DNA of 64,000 nucleotides, from positions 74,757 through 138,756 of the forward strand of contig CAYYVN010000005.1 in NCBI GenBank assembly GCA_964475165.1. The letters are read 5' to 3'. Positions 38,648-47,440 of the stretch are shown here, one piece after another (positions within the stretch are counted from its first letter, which is position 1; each line of letters starts with the position of its first letter). The stretch is from CAYUHK01 sp964475165. GTDB lineage: Bacteria; Verrucomicrobiota; Kiritimatiellia; JAAZAB01. The position numbers were made by a program, and so were the translations under genes. The notes under the pieces are model-generated. The model was given only the letters and a program-made list of their open reading frames with translations. It was not told the DNA's origin and did no database searches.

Positions 38648-38729
38648 CCAATGGGTCAGTCGCTGAGCCGGAAAGACCCCTCTCCGCCGACCGCTCTTTG
38701 GCTATCGGGCGCCGCCTTGACAAAAGAAA

Positions 38730-40880
38730 CTATTTTTCGGTCATGACCCAGACACCATCCCAAGCCGCGGGCGGTTGGCGCAACAGAGCTTGGCATTTAC
38801 GGATGTAGGCGGCGGCCGGCGGATCCACGGCTTGCAACGGCTCAAAACAAGCCAACGCTTCCGTGAAGCGGCCGGCATAATAGGCTGCCAGACCCCGGGC
38901 AAAGGCGGCTAGCTCCTCCGTCCGCGCCGCCTGCTCCGCGGGCAACATCGGCTCGAAAACGCGCACGGCAGTTTGGCGGCCCACCACCAGCACGCGGGAG
39001 ATTTCACGCGCGGCCAGACTGTCATCGAGAGCGGAGCGGGTGGCTTCGGAGATCAGCGTATAAGTGCCGAACTGTTTATTGAGCCCTTCGAGCCGCGCGG
39101 CTAGATTGGCGGCGTCGCCCAGAATGGTGTAATTGAAGCGATTGTGCGAGCCCATATTGCCCACTACCACGGGGCCGGTATGCACTCCGATGCGCATCAG
39201 GATATCCCGGCCAACGCGCTCGCGTAAGGCTGGCCGCATCGCAGCCAGCTGGCTCTGGCAGCGCAGGGCGGCCCGCACCGCCCGCCGTGGGTGATCGGCT
39301 TGGGCCAAAGGCGCATTCCAGAAGGCAATGATGGCATCGCCCTCATATTTATCCACCGTGCCGCCTGCTTCCTGAATGATATCGGTCATGGCCGTGAGAT
39401 AAGCGTTCAGAAATGCTGTTAGTTGCTGGGGCTCAAGCCTTTCGGAGATGGAAGTGAAGCCTTGCAGATCGGAGAAGAAGATGGAAAGCGTCCGCTGCTC
39501 ACCTCCCAGCTTCAGCCGCTCCGGATGGCGCGTGAGCTGTTCGATGACCTCCTCGCTCAGGTATTGCTTGAAGGCGCCGCGGATGAAGCGTTTCTGTTTA
39601 CCTTCCGTGGCATAATTGACCAAGACCGCGCTGACCAGCGCGAAAAGCAGGGCGGTTTCCGGAGCGAGAAAGGGCAGCCAGAATCCCTTTTGATAGGCAG
39701 CCACAGAGAGGAGCGCCGGCAGAGGCAAGGTCAGCGCAAAGACGAGGATGTTTTCGCGAGCATTACGCCCCAGGCGGGTCAGGATCCCGCCCAGTAAGCC
39801 CAGGCCCAGGATGGCGAGCCAACTATATTCACGGGGCACAGCGCGCATGAAATCATCGGCCAGCAGGTTATCCAAGGCGGTGGCGAAAATCTCCACTCCC
39901 GGATAGACGCGACTGATGGGCGTGGGGCGTAAATCCAATAGGCCGGGGGCATTGCAGCCGAGGAAGACATAGCAGTCGCGCAGCGCGTGCGCATCCTTGA
40001 TCGGCGGCTCAGCATCAGCCTGTAAACGCAATTCGGATTGAATCACGGCCGCCGCCGAGAAGCGCTGGTGGGTGCCGGCCGGACCACGAAAATTGAGCAA
40101 GGCCCGCGCGCCGCGATCCAGAGGAATGGTATGGAGCTCGGGCGCCAGGTCCGGCGAGGCCTGAGCACTGAGCAGCAGCCGCCCTGGTTCCAGGGCCAGG
40201 CGCGCGCCCGGCGCGGCCACCAGATAGGCCGCCAATCCCAAGCAGGGCACGGCGCGCTCATCAAAGATACTGAACAATTCCACCCGCCGAAAGATAGCGT
40301 CGGCATCCGGCTCGGAGCGCACATTACCGAGCAGGGCGGCGTTGGTGGCCACTTCCGGAATGGGCAAGGTAGCCGTAGGCAGGCGATCCGGCGCGCGGCG
40401 CGCGGCGGCTAACCAACGCTCTAAGCCCTGCACTTCCGGCAGAGCCAGCGCGGGTGGCCAGTTGGTGCGGTCACCATTTTGTCCCAAAAAAACAGTGCCC
40501 ACAAACCCTGGCGTTGCGGCGATAGCCGCGCCGAAGATTTCGTCATCTTCCACTCCCTCGCGCGAGGGTTCCGTATACAGCATATCGAAGATGACCGCCC
40601 GTGCGCCCTGCCTTTGGCAAAAATCAAGGATGGGCTTATAAACCTCGCGCGGCCAGGGCCAGCTTAAAGCCATCTCTTGTTGAGCCCAATCAAGGCTATA
40701 CTGATCGATGAGGATGATTTTTATCCGGGGCGTAGCGGCGCCTGGCTTGGCCAGCTGGCTCACGCGCCAGTCCCAGGTTTTAGCCTCGAAACGGTTCAAG
40801 GCGCCGCTCCATTCGAGCGCCGCCGCGGCGCTGGCGGCCGCCAAGCCGATCAACAAGCCCTGTAATAATTTCTTCCACAT
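38730..40880 (-). CDS. CHASE2-domain membrane adenylate/guanylate cyclase
   Basis: A 716-residue class III cyclase. One N-terminal hydrophobic helix, a periplasmic CHASE2 sensor (about residues 30-375, starting IKIILIDQYSLDWAQQE), three membrane helices (about 380-450) and a cytoplasmic catalytic domain (about 460-640). Catalytic residues are present: the metal-binding Asp in FFSDLQGFTS, a second Asp in YEGDAIIAFW, the adenine-selecting Lys in VDKYEGDA and Asp in TILGDAANLAARLE. K and D favour ATP, so adenylate cyclase is more likely. A helical TPR-like tail follows. The start at 40880 gives the membrane helix at once. Divergent from the O-acetylation cluster. Confidence 0.88.
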   Translation of the reverse strand: MWKKLLQGLLIGLAAASAAAALEWSGALNRFEAKTWDWRVSQLAKPGAATPRIKIILIDQYSLDWAQQEMALSWPWPREVYKPILDFCQRQGARAVIFDMLYTEPSREGVEDDEIFGAAIAATPGFVGTVFLGQNGDRTNWPPALALPEVQGLERWLAAARRAPDRLPTATLPIPEVATNAALLGNVRSEPDADAIFRRVELFSIFDERAVPCLGLAAYLVAAPGARLALEPGRLLLSAQASPDLAPELHTIPLDRGARALLNFRGPAGTHQRFSAAAVIQSELRLQADAEPPIKDAHALRDCYVFLGCNAPGLLDLRPTPISRVYPGVEIFATALDNLLADDFMRAVPREYSWLAILGLGLLGGILTRLGRNARENILVFALTLPLPALLSVAAYQKGFWLPFLAPETALLFALVSAVLVNYATEGKQKRFIRGAFKQYLSEEVIEQLTRHPERLKLGGEQRTLSIFFSDLQGFTSISERLEPQQLTAFLNAYLTAMTDIIQEAGGTVDKYEGDAIIAFWNAPLAQADHPRRAVRAALRCQSQLAAMRPALRERVGRDILMRIGVHTGPVVVGNMGSHNRFNYTILGDAANLAARLEGLNKQFGTYTLISEATRSALDDSLAAREISRVLVVGRQTAVRVFEPMLPAEQAARTEELAAFARGLAAYYAGRFTEALACFEPLQAVDPPAAAYIRKCQALLRQPPAAWDGVWVMTEK

Positions 40881-40983
40881 AGCCGGGCGCCACCCTCCCC
40901 AGAGCTTGCTCTCAGACGATCCGCTGGCAAGCGCGATTCGTCTGGCCAGCCAGTCTGGCGTAATGTTCCGAACTCGTAGCGGC

Positions 40984-41012
40984 AGTATAAGGCGCTGACG
41001 CTGGCCTGCCAA
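40984..41012 (-). promoter_or_regulatory. Promoter for the CHASE2 cyclase
   Basis: On the minus strand TTGGCA (41012-41007) and TATACT (40989-40984), 17 bases apart, near consensus. The start near 40977 leaves about 97 bases of leader before the ATG at 40880. No equally good promoter was found for the divergent acetyltransferase gene. Confidence 0.55.
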
Positions 41013-41138
41013 ATCTTTTTCGCTGCTCCGCCAGAGCACGCAGGCGCGGGCATTCCTTGATATAACCCGCCCGGAAGCAAATCTGGGAGCCGAAAAAACT
41101 GGACAAGTGCTGACGCCTATGCTACCAAAAGCCTCAAT

Positions 41139-41888
41139 ATGCAAACGGAAAGCGTTATTATCCAGCGCGAAATGGCTGACGCAGCCCGTTCCAGCCTGCA
41201 ACGCTATAGCGATCTTATCATCGGCCGGCGGGGCTTCTGGCCTTTGCTCAAATATGAGCTGATCATGCTGTGCAGCTCCTGGGTGCCCGGCGCGCTGGGC
41301 CTCTGGTTGCGCGCAAAATTATATCCGCGGCTCCTGGGCCGTTGCGGACGGAATGTCGTTTTTGGCATGAATGTTACGCTGCGGCATCCGCATAAAATTG
41401 AGATTGAGGCTAATAGCGTTATCGATGATAATTGCCTGCTGGATGCCAAGGGTGGCCATAATGCCGGCATCCGCCTCGGCCGCGGCGTCTTCCTCGGCCG
41501 CAATTCCATCCTCAGCTGCAAAAACGGCGATATCATCCTGGGCAACGATGTTAATATCGGCTTCAATTGTGAGGTGTTTTCCGGCAGCCGCGTGACGCTG
41601 GGCAACGATACGCTGGTGGCCGCCTACTGTTATTTTATCGGCGGAGATCATGATCCGCAAGATGTGGAAGCTTCCGTCACCCGGCAGGCCGCGCGCTCAC
41701 AGGGCATTGCTGTGGGAGAAAAATGCTGGTTTGGCGCGGGCGTGAAAGTGCTCGATGGCATCAAGATCGGCCATAACTGCATCCTGGGTGCCGGCGCCGT
41801 GGTCACCAAGGCCATCCCCGATTATGCCGTAGCCGTCGGCGTGCCCGCCAAGCCGATCCGCGATCGGCGCCAGAGCGAGTCAGACTGA
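41139..41888 (+). CDS. Hexapeptide-repeat acetyltransferase (WcaF/LacA-like)
   Basis: A 249-residue protein with a short helical N-terminal part followed by left-handed beta-helix hexapeptide repeats from about residue 70 to 215 (IEIEANSVIDDNCLLDAKGG, GVFLGRNSILSC, ILGNDVNIGFNCEVFSG, IGHNCILGAGAVVTK). HDPQD near residue 172 and VGVPAKPIRD at the end are typical of sugar O-acetyltransferases that use acetyl-CoA. The substrate is unknown. It heads the polysaccharide O-acetylation cluster, with 33 bases to the next gene. Start at 41139; a second Met at 41172 is possible. Confidence 0.85.
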   Translation: MQTESVIIQREMADAARSSLQRYSDLIIGRRGFWPLLKYELIMLCSSWVPGALGLWLRAKLYPRLLGRCGRNVVFGMNVTLRHPHKIEIEANSVIDDNCLLDAKGGHNAGIRLGRGVFLGRNSILSCKNGDIILGNDVNIGFNCEVFSGSRVTLGNDTLVAAYCYFIGGDHDPQDVEASVTRQAARSQGIAVGEKCWFGAGVKVLDGIKIGHNCILGAGAVVTKAIPDYAVAVGVPAKPIRDRRQSESD

Positions 41889-41921
41889 AAATCAGATACG
41901 GCCCAGTCGGAGTTAGTCAGA

Positions 41922-44024
41922 ATGCTGATGCATGCCCCTCTATATTTTATTGCCTATCGTATCGCCAACCAGCTGCGCCGCTGGCGCCGCCCGATTGCTC
42001 TGCTGGCCTTGGGCCTCTTGGGCAGCAGCGGAGTTCAGGCCACCGATCCGGCCCTGGTCTCCGCCGCCATCCGCGACCTAACCGAAGCGCCGACACGCAT
42101 CGTGTGGCGCCAGGATATGGATGATAACATTGATGCCGGCGCCTCTGAAGCCCATGCCCGGCTGATGGCCTTCGATAGCGAAGATGGCCGGGGCGAACGC
42201 GCCCTCCTGCCAACCCTGGGCAATTATAGCCGCCCGCTGATCACGCCCCGCGGCGAGCGCGTTATTTTTTCTGACCGCCGCGTCAATAAGATCTATATCG
42301 TCAACTGGGATGGCAGCAAGCTTAAGTACTTGAGCGATGGCTATGCCGCCGGCGTCTGGTGCGATCCAGCCAGCGGTGTGGAGTGGGTCTATAGCGGGCA
42401 GTGGGCCACCAATGCCGACGCCCTCCAGAGCATCCTGCGCGCGCCCATCGATCAACCTGATCAAATGGAAATCGTCTGGGATCGTACTCTGCTCCATCCG
42501 GACAATTTTCAATTATCCGCCGATGGCCAACTGGCCAGCGGCACCTTCCCCTGGCCAGCCTGTGGTATTGCCGAATTGCCCAATCGGCATTGGCGCCAAT
42601 ATGCCACCGGCTGTTGGCCCTCCCTGGCGCCCGAAAATCAGGGCCTCTTATGGGTGTTTGATGGCGCTCATCGGAACCTGACCATCTTCCGAATCGGCAC
42701 CGAGGAGCATTGGCAAATCAACATCAACCGGGCCCCGGGCGTCGGCGGCTATGAGGTTTATCATCCGCGCTGGAGCAATCGCGCCCATTGCATGGTAATG
42801 ACCGGTCCCTACAAGCTGGGAACGGACGATAACCGCATTCGCGGCGGCGGGCCGGAAGTGGAAATTTTTATCGGTCGCTTCGCCGCCGATTTCCGCACCA
42901 TCGAGCGCTGGGTACGCGTTACCCATAACGCCTACGCTGATTTTTGTCCGGATGTATGGATCGCCGATCCGCTGGTGACAGCGGCGCCTGCGCCCCCTCC
43001 CCGCCTGCCGCCCGTGGCTATGTCACCGGCCTGGCCCGGCAATACTGATGAGCTGATTTTCATCTGGGAACATCGTGGGCGGCAAAACGAAATTCTGGAC
43101 GCCACCGGCACAGCCGGCCGCAGCTGCCGGATTGAACCCAGAGGCGCGGCGCGTTATGGGCGTTATCTGGAAATGGATTTAGGGCAGGGCATCTTTACAG
43201 CCGAGACTGAGGCCGCCGCACACATCCTGGCCGCCTGCCGGCACAGCAGCCAATTCAGCCTGGAAGCCGTGCTGACCCCACGCCAGCTTACAGAGCCAGC
43301 CAATCTGGAGATAGTGGCGCTGACCAGCGCCGAGCAGGGTAATTTTATCTTGAGCCAAGCAGAGGATCAGCTGCTGTGGCGTCTGCATACCCTGCCCGCG
43401 CAAGAATTAGGCCCGCCCATGAGCGTGGGCCGGTTGCGCGCCCAGGTGCCGCAGCATGTGATCATCAGCTACGCACCCGGCCAGCTGAGCTGCTTCGTGG
43501 ATGGCGCCATCCAGACCAGCACCAATGCGCCGGAGGGTGGCTTGGCATCCTGGATATCCGGCGAGCTGGTTTTTGGCGACCGCCAGCGGGGCTGGCCGGG
43601 CGGGCTTGAATATCTGGCGCTATATAGCCGCGCCATCAGCGCGCCGGAAGCGCAGCAGAAATATGAGCTCCTGAAAGATAAATTGGAAGCACGCACCCCG
43701 GCCACGCGCCTGGTGGTGGAGGCGCGCCTGCTGGAGGCCACTCCGATTCCTGATCTGGCTTCCATCGCCCCCTACCGGCGCGCGCTGGTGGTGGATCGCT
43801 ACAACAGCATCAAGATCATCAAGGGCGTCTACACTGAACAGCAACTGCTGGCCGCGCGCTGGGGCATCTTAGATGGCCAGACGCCGCCCACGGCCGCGCG
43901 CCACAACAGAAAGCGCTATCGCTTGATCCTGGAGCCCTTCGAGGAACATCCCGAGCTGGAGGGCGAACGGCTGATTATGGATAGTGCGGCTTTTCTGCTG
44001 CCGCTATATTACGAAGTGGAATAA
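41922..44024 (+). CDS. Exported TolB-like/LamG-like protein of unknown function
   Basis: A 700-residue protein not assigned to a named family. Residues 20-40 form a signal peptide or anchor (ALLALGLLGSSGVQA). About 45-350 has beta-propeller features like TolB/WD-type blades (PRGERVIFSDRRVNKIYIVN, GSKLKYLSDG, VIWCDPASGVEWVY-like words). About 405-590 resembles a LamG/concanavalin-like sandwich (QFSLEAVLTPRQL, VIISYAPGQLSCFVDGAIQ, LEYLALYSRAISAPEAQQKY). The last 110 residues are unclassified. It sits between the acetyltransferase and AlgI, 97 bases before the latter, suggesting a periplasmic or surface role with the same polysaccharide. Both start Mets (41922, 41928) are possible. Confidence 0.7.
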   Translation: MLMHAPLYFIAYRIANQLRRWRRPIALLALGLLGSSGVQATDPALVSAAIRDLTEAPTRIVWRQDMDDNIDAGASEAHARLMAFDSEDGRGERALLPTLGNYSRPLITPRGERVIFSDRRVNKIYIVNWDGSKLKYLSDGYAAGVWCDPASGVEWVYSGQWATNADALQSILRAPIDQPDQMEIVWDRTLLHPDNFQLSADGQLASGTFPWPACGIAELPNRHWRQYATGCWPSLAPENQGLLWVFDGAHRNLTIFRIGTEEHWQININRAPGVGGYEVYHPRWSNRAHCMVMTGPYKLGTDDNRIRGGGPEVEIFIGRFAADFRTIERWVRVTHNAYADFCPDVWIADPLVTAAPAPPPRLPPVAMSPAWPGNTDELIFIWEHRGRQNEILDATGTAGRSCRIEPRGAARYGRYLEMDLGQGIFTAETEAAAHILAACRHSSQFSLEAVLTPRQLTEPANLEIVALTSAEQGNFILSQAEDQLLWRLHTLPAQELGPPMSVGRLRAQVPQHVIISYAPGQLSCFVDGAIQTSTNAPEGGLASWISGELVFGDRQRGWPGGLEYLALYSRAISAPEAQQKYELLKDKLEARTPATRLVVEARLLEATPIPDLASIAPYRRALVVDRYNSIKIIKGVYTEQQLLAARWGILDGQTPPTAARHNRKRYRLILEPFEEHPELEGERLIMDSAAFLLPLYYEVE

Positions 44025-44121
44025 AAGCTCCCCGCCGATCGAGGGCGGCGAATAATCCAGGGGGTGCACGCTCCCAGCATCTGCGGCCGCTGAACGCCCA
44101 GCGGGCGTCGGGGGAACAGGC

Positions 44122-45576
44122 ATGGTTTTCAGTTCTCATATCTTCCTTTTTTATTTCCTGCCCCTGGCCTTGCTCTTGTATTACGCCATGCCGCGCCCGG
44201 GCAAACACCTGCTCCTAACGCTCCTCAACTATGCTTTCTATGGTTGGACCAATCCGCTCTTCATGGGGCTGATGCTCCTATCCACCCTGATCGATTATTG
44301 CGCCGGATTGCTGCTGGCTTACGATGGCTGGCGCTGGCGGGGCCCCATCCCCTTCCTGGCGCCGGGCGAGCAGCGTTCGCCCCGCCAACGCCGCGCGCTG
44401 CTTATTTCGATTGTGGCTAACCTGAGCTTGCTGGGGTTTTTCAAATATTTCAACTTCGGCCTGGCCAACTGGAATTGGCTGGCCGAAGTCTCTGGCCTGA
44501 GCGGGTTGCACTTGGATCTCATCTTCAAAGTGACCCTGCCTCTGGGGATCAGCTTTTACACCTTTCAGTCCATGAGCTATACCATCGATATCTATCGCGG
44601 CCAGGCGCAGGCGCTGAAAAATTTTGTGGATTTTGCCTGCTATGTATCCATGTTTCCTCAACTGGTGGCCGGGCCCATCATTCGGTTTCAGGATATCGCC
44701 GACCAACTACGCCAGCGAACCTATTCCTTTGAGAAGTTTGGACGCGGAGTGGCTTTCATGAGCTTGGGCTTAGCCAAGAAAATCATGCTGGCCAATCCCT
44801 GCGGCAAGGTGGCCGATGTCGTCTTTGGCGCCGGCACCGTTGGCGCCGGCGAAGCCTGGTATGGCCTGCTGGCTTACAGCTTTCAGATTTATTTCGATTT
44901 CAGCGGCTATTCCGATATGGCCATCGGTCTGGGGCTCATGCTGGGCTTCGTCTTTGCCAAAAATTTTGATTCGCCCTATAAATCTCAATCGATCACCGAG
45001 TTCTGGCGCCGCTGGCATTTATCGCTTTCCACCTGGCTGCGCGATAATCTCTATTTTCCGCTGGGCGGTAACCGCCGAGGCCCCTGGCGCACCTATCTCA
45101 ACCTGGCCATCGTCATGTTACTGGGCGGCCTGTGGCACGGCGCCGCCTGGAACTTCATCATCTGGGGCGGCATTCATGGCTTTTTCCTGGCCTGCGAGCG
45201 CAGGCTGGGCAAGCAAAGCCTCTATCACCGCCTGCCCAGCGCCGGACGCGTCGCGCTCACCTTCCTGATCGTCTCCTTGGGCTGGGTGTTTTTCCGCGCC
45301 GCCGATCTGACCGCCGCCGGTCACTATCTGCAATGTATGCTGGGCTTGGGTGCCGTCCCGGAAAATGCGGCCCTGATCAAGGGCATCATTTATCAGCCCT
45401 ACTATCTGCTAACTTTGGTGCTGGCCGCCTTCATCACCTGGCGTATGCCGCAAACCTGGGATTGGACGCGCTCACTCTCGGTCCTCAAAGTCATCAGCGT
45501 GATCCTGCTCCTGATAGCTTCGTTGATGATCCTGAGCACTCAGGCCTATAACCCATTTATTTATTTCATCTTTTAG
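44122..45576 (+). CDS. algI: AlgI-type MBOAT O-acyltransferase
   Basis: A 484-residue membrane-bound O-acyltransferase with about ten hydrophobic segments. It begins MVFSSHIFLFYFLPLALLLY, very similar to alginate O-acetylase AlgI. PLGISFYTFQSMSYTIDIYR and the catalytic His in LLGGLWHGAAWNFIIWGG (His about residue 337) are diagnostic, as is TEFWRRWHLSLSTWLRD. AlgI moves acetyl groups across the inner membrane to periplasmic transferases. Ten bases separate it from the AlgJ-like gene, so they are co-transcribed. The polysaccharide modified here is unknown; no alginate polymerase genes are visible. Confidence 0.92.
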   Translation: MVFSSHIFLFYFLPLALLLYYAMPRPGKHLLLTLLNYAFYGWTNPLFMGLMLLSTLIDYCAGLLLAYDGWRWRGPIPFLAPGEQRSPRQRRALLISIVANLSLLGFFKYFNFGLANWNWLAEVSGLSGLHLDLIFKVTLPLGISFYTFQSMSYTIDIYRGQAQALKNFVDFACYVSMFPQLVAGPIIRFQDIADQLRQRTYSFEKFGRGVAFMSLGLAKKIMLANPCGKVADVVFGAGTVGAGEAWYGLLAYSFQIYFDFSGYSDMAIGLGLMLGFVFAKNFDSPYKSQSITEFWRRWHLSLSTWLRDNLYFPLGGNRRGPWRTYLNLAIVMLLGGLWHGAAWNFIIWGGIHGFFLACERRLGKQSLYHRLPSAGRVALTFLIVSLGWVFFRAADLTAAGHYLQCMLGLGAVPENAALIKGIIYQPYYLLTLVLAAFITWRMPQTWDWTRSLSVLKVISVILLLIASLMILSTQAYNPFIYFIF

Positions 45577-45586
45577 CGAGCAGAGC

Positions 45587-47338
45587 ATGACTTCCAAAAC
45601 AAACAACCCTATGCCTCCGATGAGCCCCCAGGCGGCGCCAGCCTACTCCAGCCGTGAGGCCCAAGCCATGGCTGAAGTCGGCCGCACCACCATCCGCCCA
45701 GCTCTGGCCCGCCTGCTGACGCTGATCTTCCTCGGCGCCATCTGGCTGACGCCCCTCTGCCAGCAGCTGGTCGATATCCGCGGCTACCTGGCCGGCCAGC
45801 GCCCCACCCCACTGCCGCAATGCTATAATATCTGGCGCCAGCTGCCGGGCGTTGGCCGAGCCTTGCAAGGCGTGCCGGCCTGGCAGCGCATCAGCGCCGC
45901 TAATCAGCAGTTGATGCGCACCCTGCGCGCCTATGAAGATCAATTGGAAAATGATTCCTATATCGGCCGGCTGATGCGCCGCCCCACTCAATACTTGCTG
46001 GCACGCTGGCTGGGTGCGGGGAATGAAAAAGTCTATATCGGCCGGTGGCCCTGGCTCTTTTATCGGCCGGAGATCGAATATCTCACCGGCCCAGGATTCC
46101 TCACAGCCCAACATCAGGCCCAGCGCCAAACAGATGGCGCCCCGGGGCAGGCTCCACCGCAAGCCGATCCGCTGCGCGCCATCCTTCATTTCCGGGAACA
46201 ATTGGCTCAGCGCGGCATCGCCTTGATCGTCATGCCGACGCCGGTGAAACCCAGCTTGCAGCCCGAACAATTCACTCGCGCCTACCGCCACCGGCGCGCG
46301 TCCTTGCAAAATCCATCCTATGCTCAATTCCTGGCCGAACTGCAAAGGCAGGGCGTGCTGGTCTGTGATGTGGCCGATGCCTTGGCCAACCAGGCGGGGC
46401 AGCCGGCCTCCTATCTGGCGCTGGACACTCACTGGCGACCGGAAGCCATGGAACTGGCCGCACAAGAGTTGCAGCTCTTCATCCAAAAACACGTGCCCTT
46501 GCCGCCGGCTGAACCGTTCGCTAGCCAGACGCGCGAGCTAACAGTGCAACAGACCGGTGACCTGGCGCTGATGCTGGCCTTGCCCCCCGGCCAACTGACC
46601 TATCAGCCTGAGCGGGTCACTGTGCGCCAGACACTCTTGCCCGATGGCGCTTACTGGCAGGCTGATCCCACGGCCGCTATCCTGGTCTTGGGCGATAGCT
46701 TCTGTAATATTTATGCGCTGCCCTCCTTGGGCTGGGGCCAAGCCGCCGGGTTGGTGGAACGGCTCAGCCATAAATTGCAACGGCCGCTGGATCGTATCAC
46801 GCTGAATGATAACGGCGCTTATGCCACCCGGGCCGCATTGAGCCGCGAGCTGGCCCGCGGGCATGACCGCCTGGCCGGCAAACAGCTGGTCATCTACCAA
46901 TTCACCGCGCGGGAACTGACGGAAGGCGACTGGAAAATGCTGGAGCTGACTCTCGGCCAGGCGGCGGCCCCAGGCTTCATTGCGCCACCGCCCGGCGTCA
47001 CTTGGTCGGCGCGCGGCCTGGTAGGAGAGATCACGAGCGTCCCGCTGCCCGGCAGTGTTCCTTACCAGGACCATGTGCTATGCTTGCATCTGGTGGATAT
47101 CGAATGCCCGGCCGCCGCCACCACCAATGCTCAGGCCGTGGTCTATATGCAGAGCATGCGCGATAATATCTGGACCAGCGCCGCGCGCCTGCGGCCGGGC
47201 GATAAGATCAGCCTGCAGCTGCAGGCCTGGGCTGATGTGGCCACCCTTTATGAGGGCCTCAAGCGTAGTGAACTAGACGAGCCGGAATTACAATTAGAGG
47301 AACCATGCTGGGGTGAGGCCATCAAGCTGGAACAATAA
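45587..47338 (+). CDS. AlgJ/AlgX-like SGNH O-acetyltransferase (first)
   Basis: A 583-residue periplasmic-facing protein with one N-terminal membrane anchor (about residues 40-58, LLTLIFLGAIWLTPL). The SGNH/AlgX-type domain has GRWPWLFYRPE, the catalytic Asp-x-His-Trp in LALDTHWRPE (about residue 280) and the nucleophile motif ILVLGDSFCN (Ser about residue 368). The last 120 residues (from about VPLPGSVPYQD) may form a carbohydrate-binding sandwich. It is likely to receive acetyl from the AlgI protein and pass it to the polysaccharide. Ten bases follow algI. Longer than AlgJ (about 390 residues), so the extra domain is notable. Confidence 0.85.
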   Translation: MTSKTNNPMPPMSPQAAPAYSSREAQAMAEVGRTTIRPALARLLTLIFLGAIWLTPLCQQLVDIRGYLAGQRPTPLPQCYNIWRQLPGVGRALQGVPAWQRISAANQQLMRTLRAYEDQLENDSYIGRLMRRPTQYLLARWLGAGNEKVYIGRWPWLFYRPEIEYLTGPGFLTAQHQAQRQTDGAPGQAPPQADPLRAILHFREQLAQRGIALIVMPTPVKPSLQPEQFTRAYRHRRASLQNPSYAQFLAELQRQGVLVCDVADALANQAGQPASYLALDTHWRPEAMELAAQELQLFIQKHVPLPPAEPFASQTRELTVQQTGDLALMLALPPGQLTYQPERVTVRQTLLPDGAYWQADPTAAILVLGDSFCNIYALPSLGWGQAAGLVERLSHKLQRPLDRITLNDNGAYATRAALSRELARGHDRLAGKQLVIYQFTARELTEGDWKMLELTLGQAAAPGFIAPPPGVTWSARGLVGEITSVPLPGSVPYQDHVLCLHLVDIECPAAATTNAQAVVYMQSMRDNIWTSAARLRPGDKISLQLQAWADVATLYEGLKRSELDEPELQLEEPCWGEAIKLEQ

Positions 47339-47440
47339 GCGCCCGCCAGTCTGCGGAGCGGCCGGCAGGATTCGCGCGCGCGCGACGGCGCGCCCAAGGG
47401 AATGCGGAGCCTCCGCCGCGCTGGCCGAAGGATAGAACAT

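Noticed and set aside
47373..47384. Alternating CG repeat before the second AlgJ-like gene
   Set aside because: Twelve bases of CG in a GC-rich genome can be chance; there is no evidence for a function such as Z-DNA.
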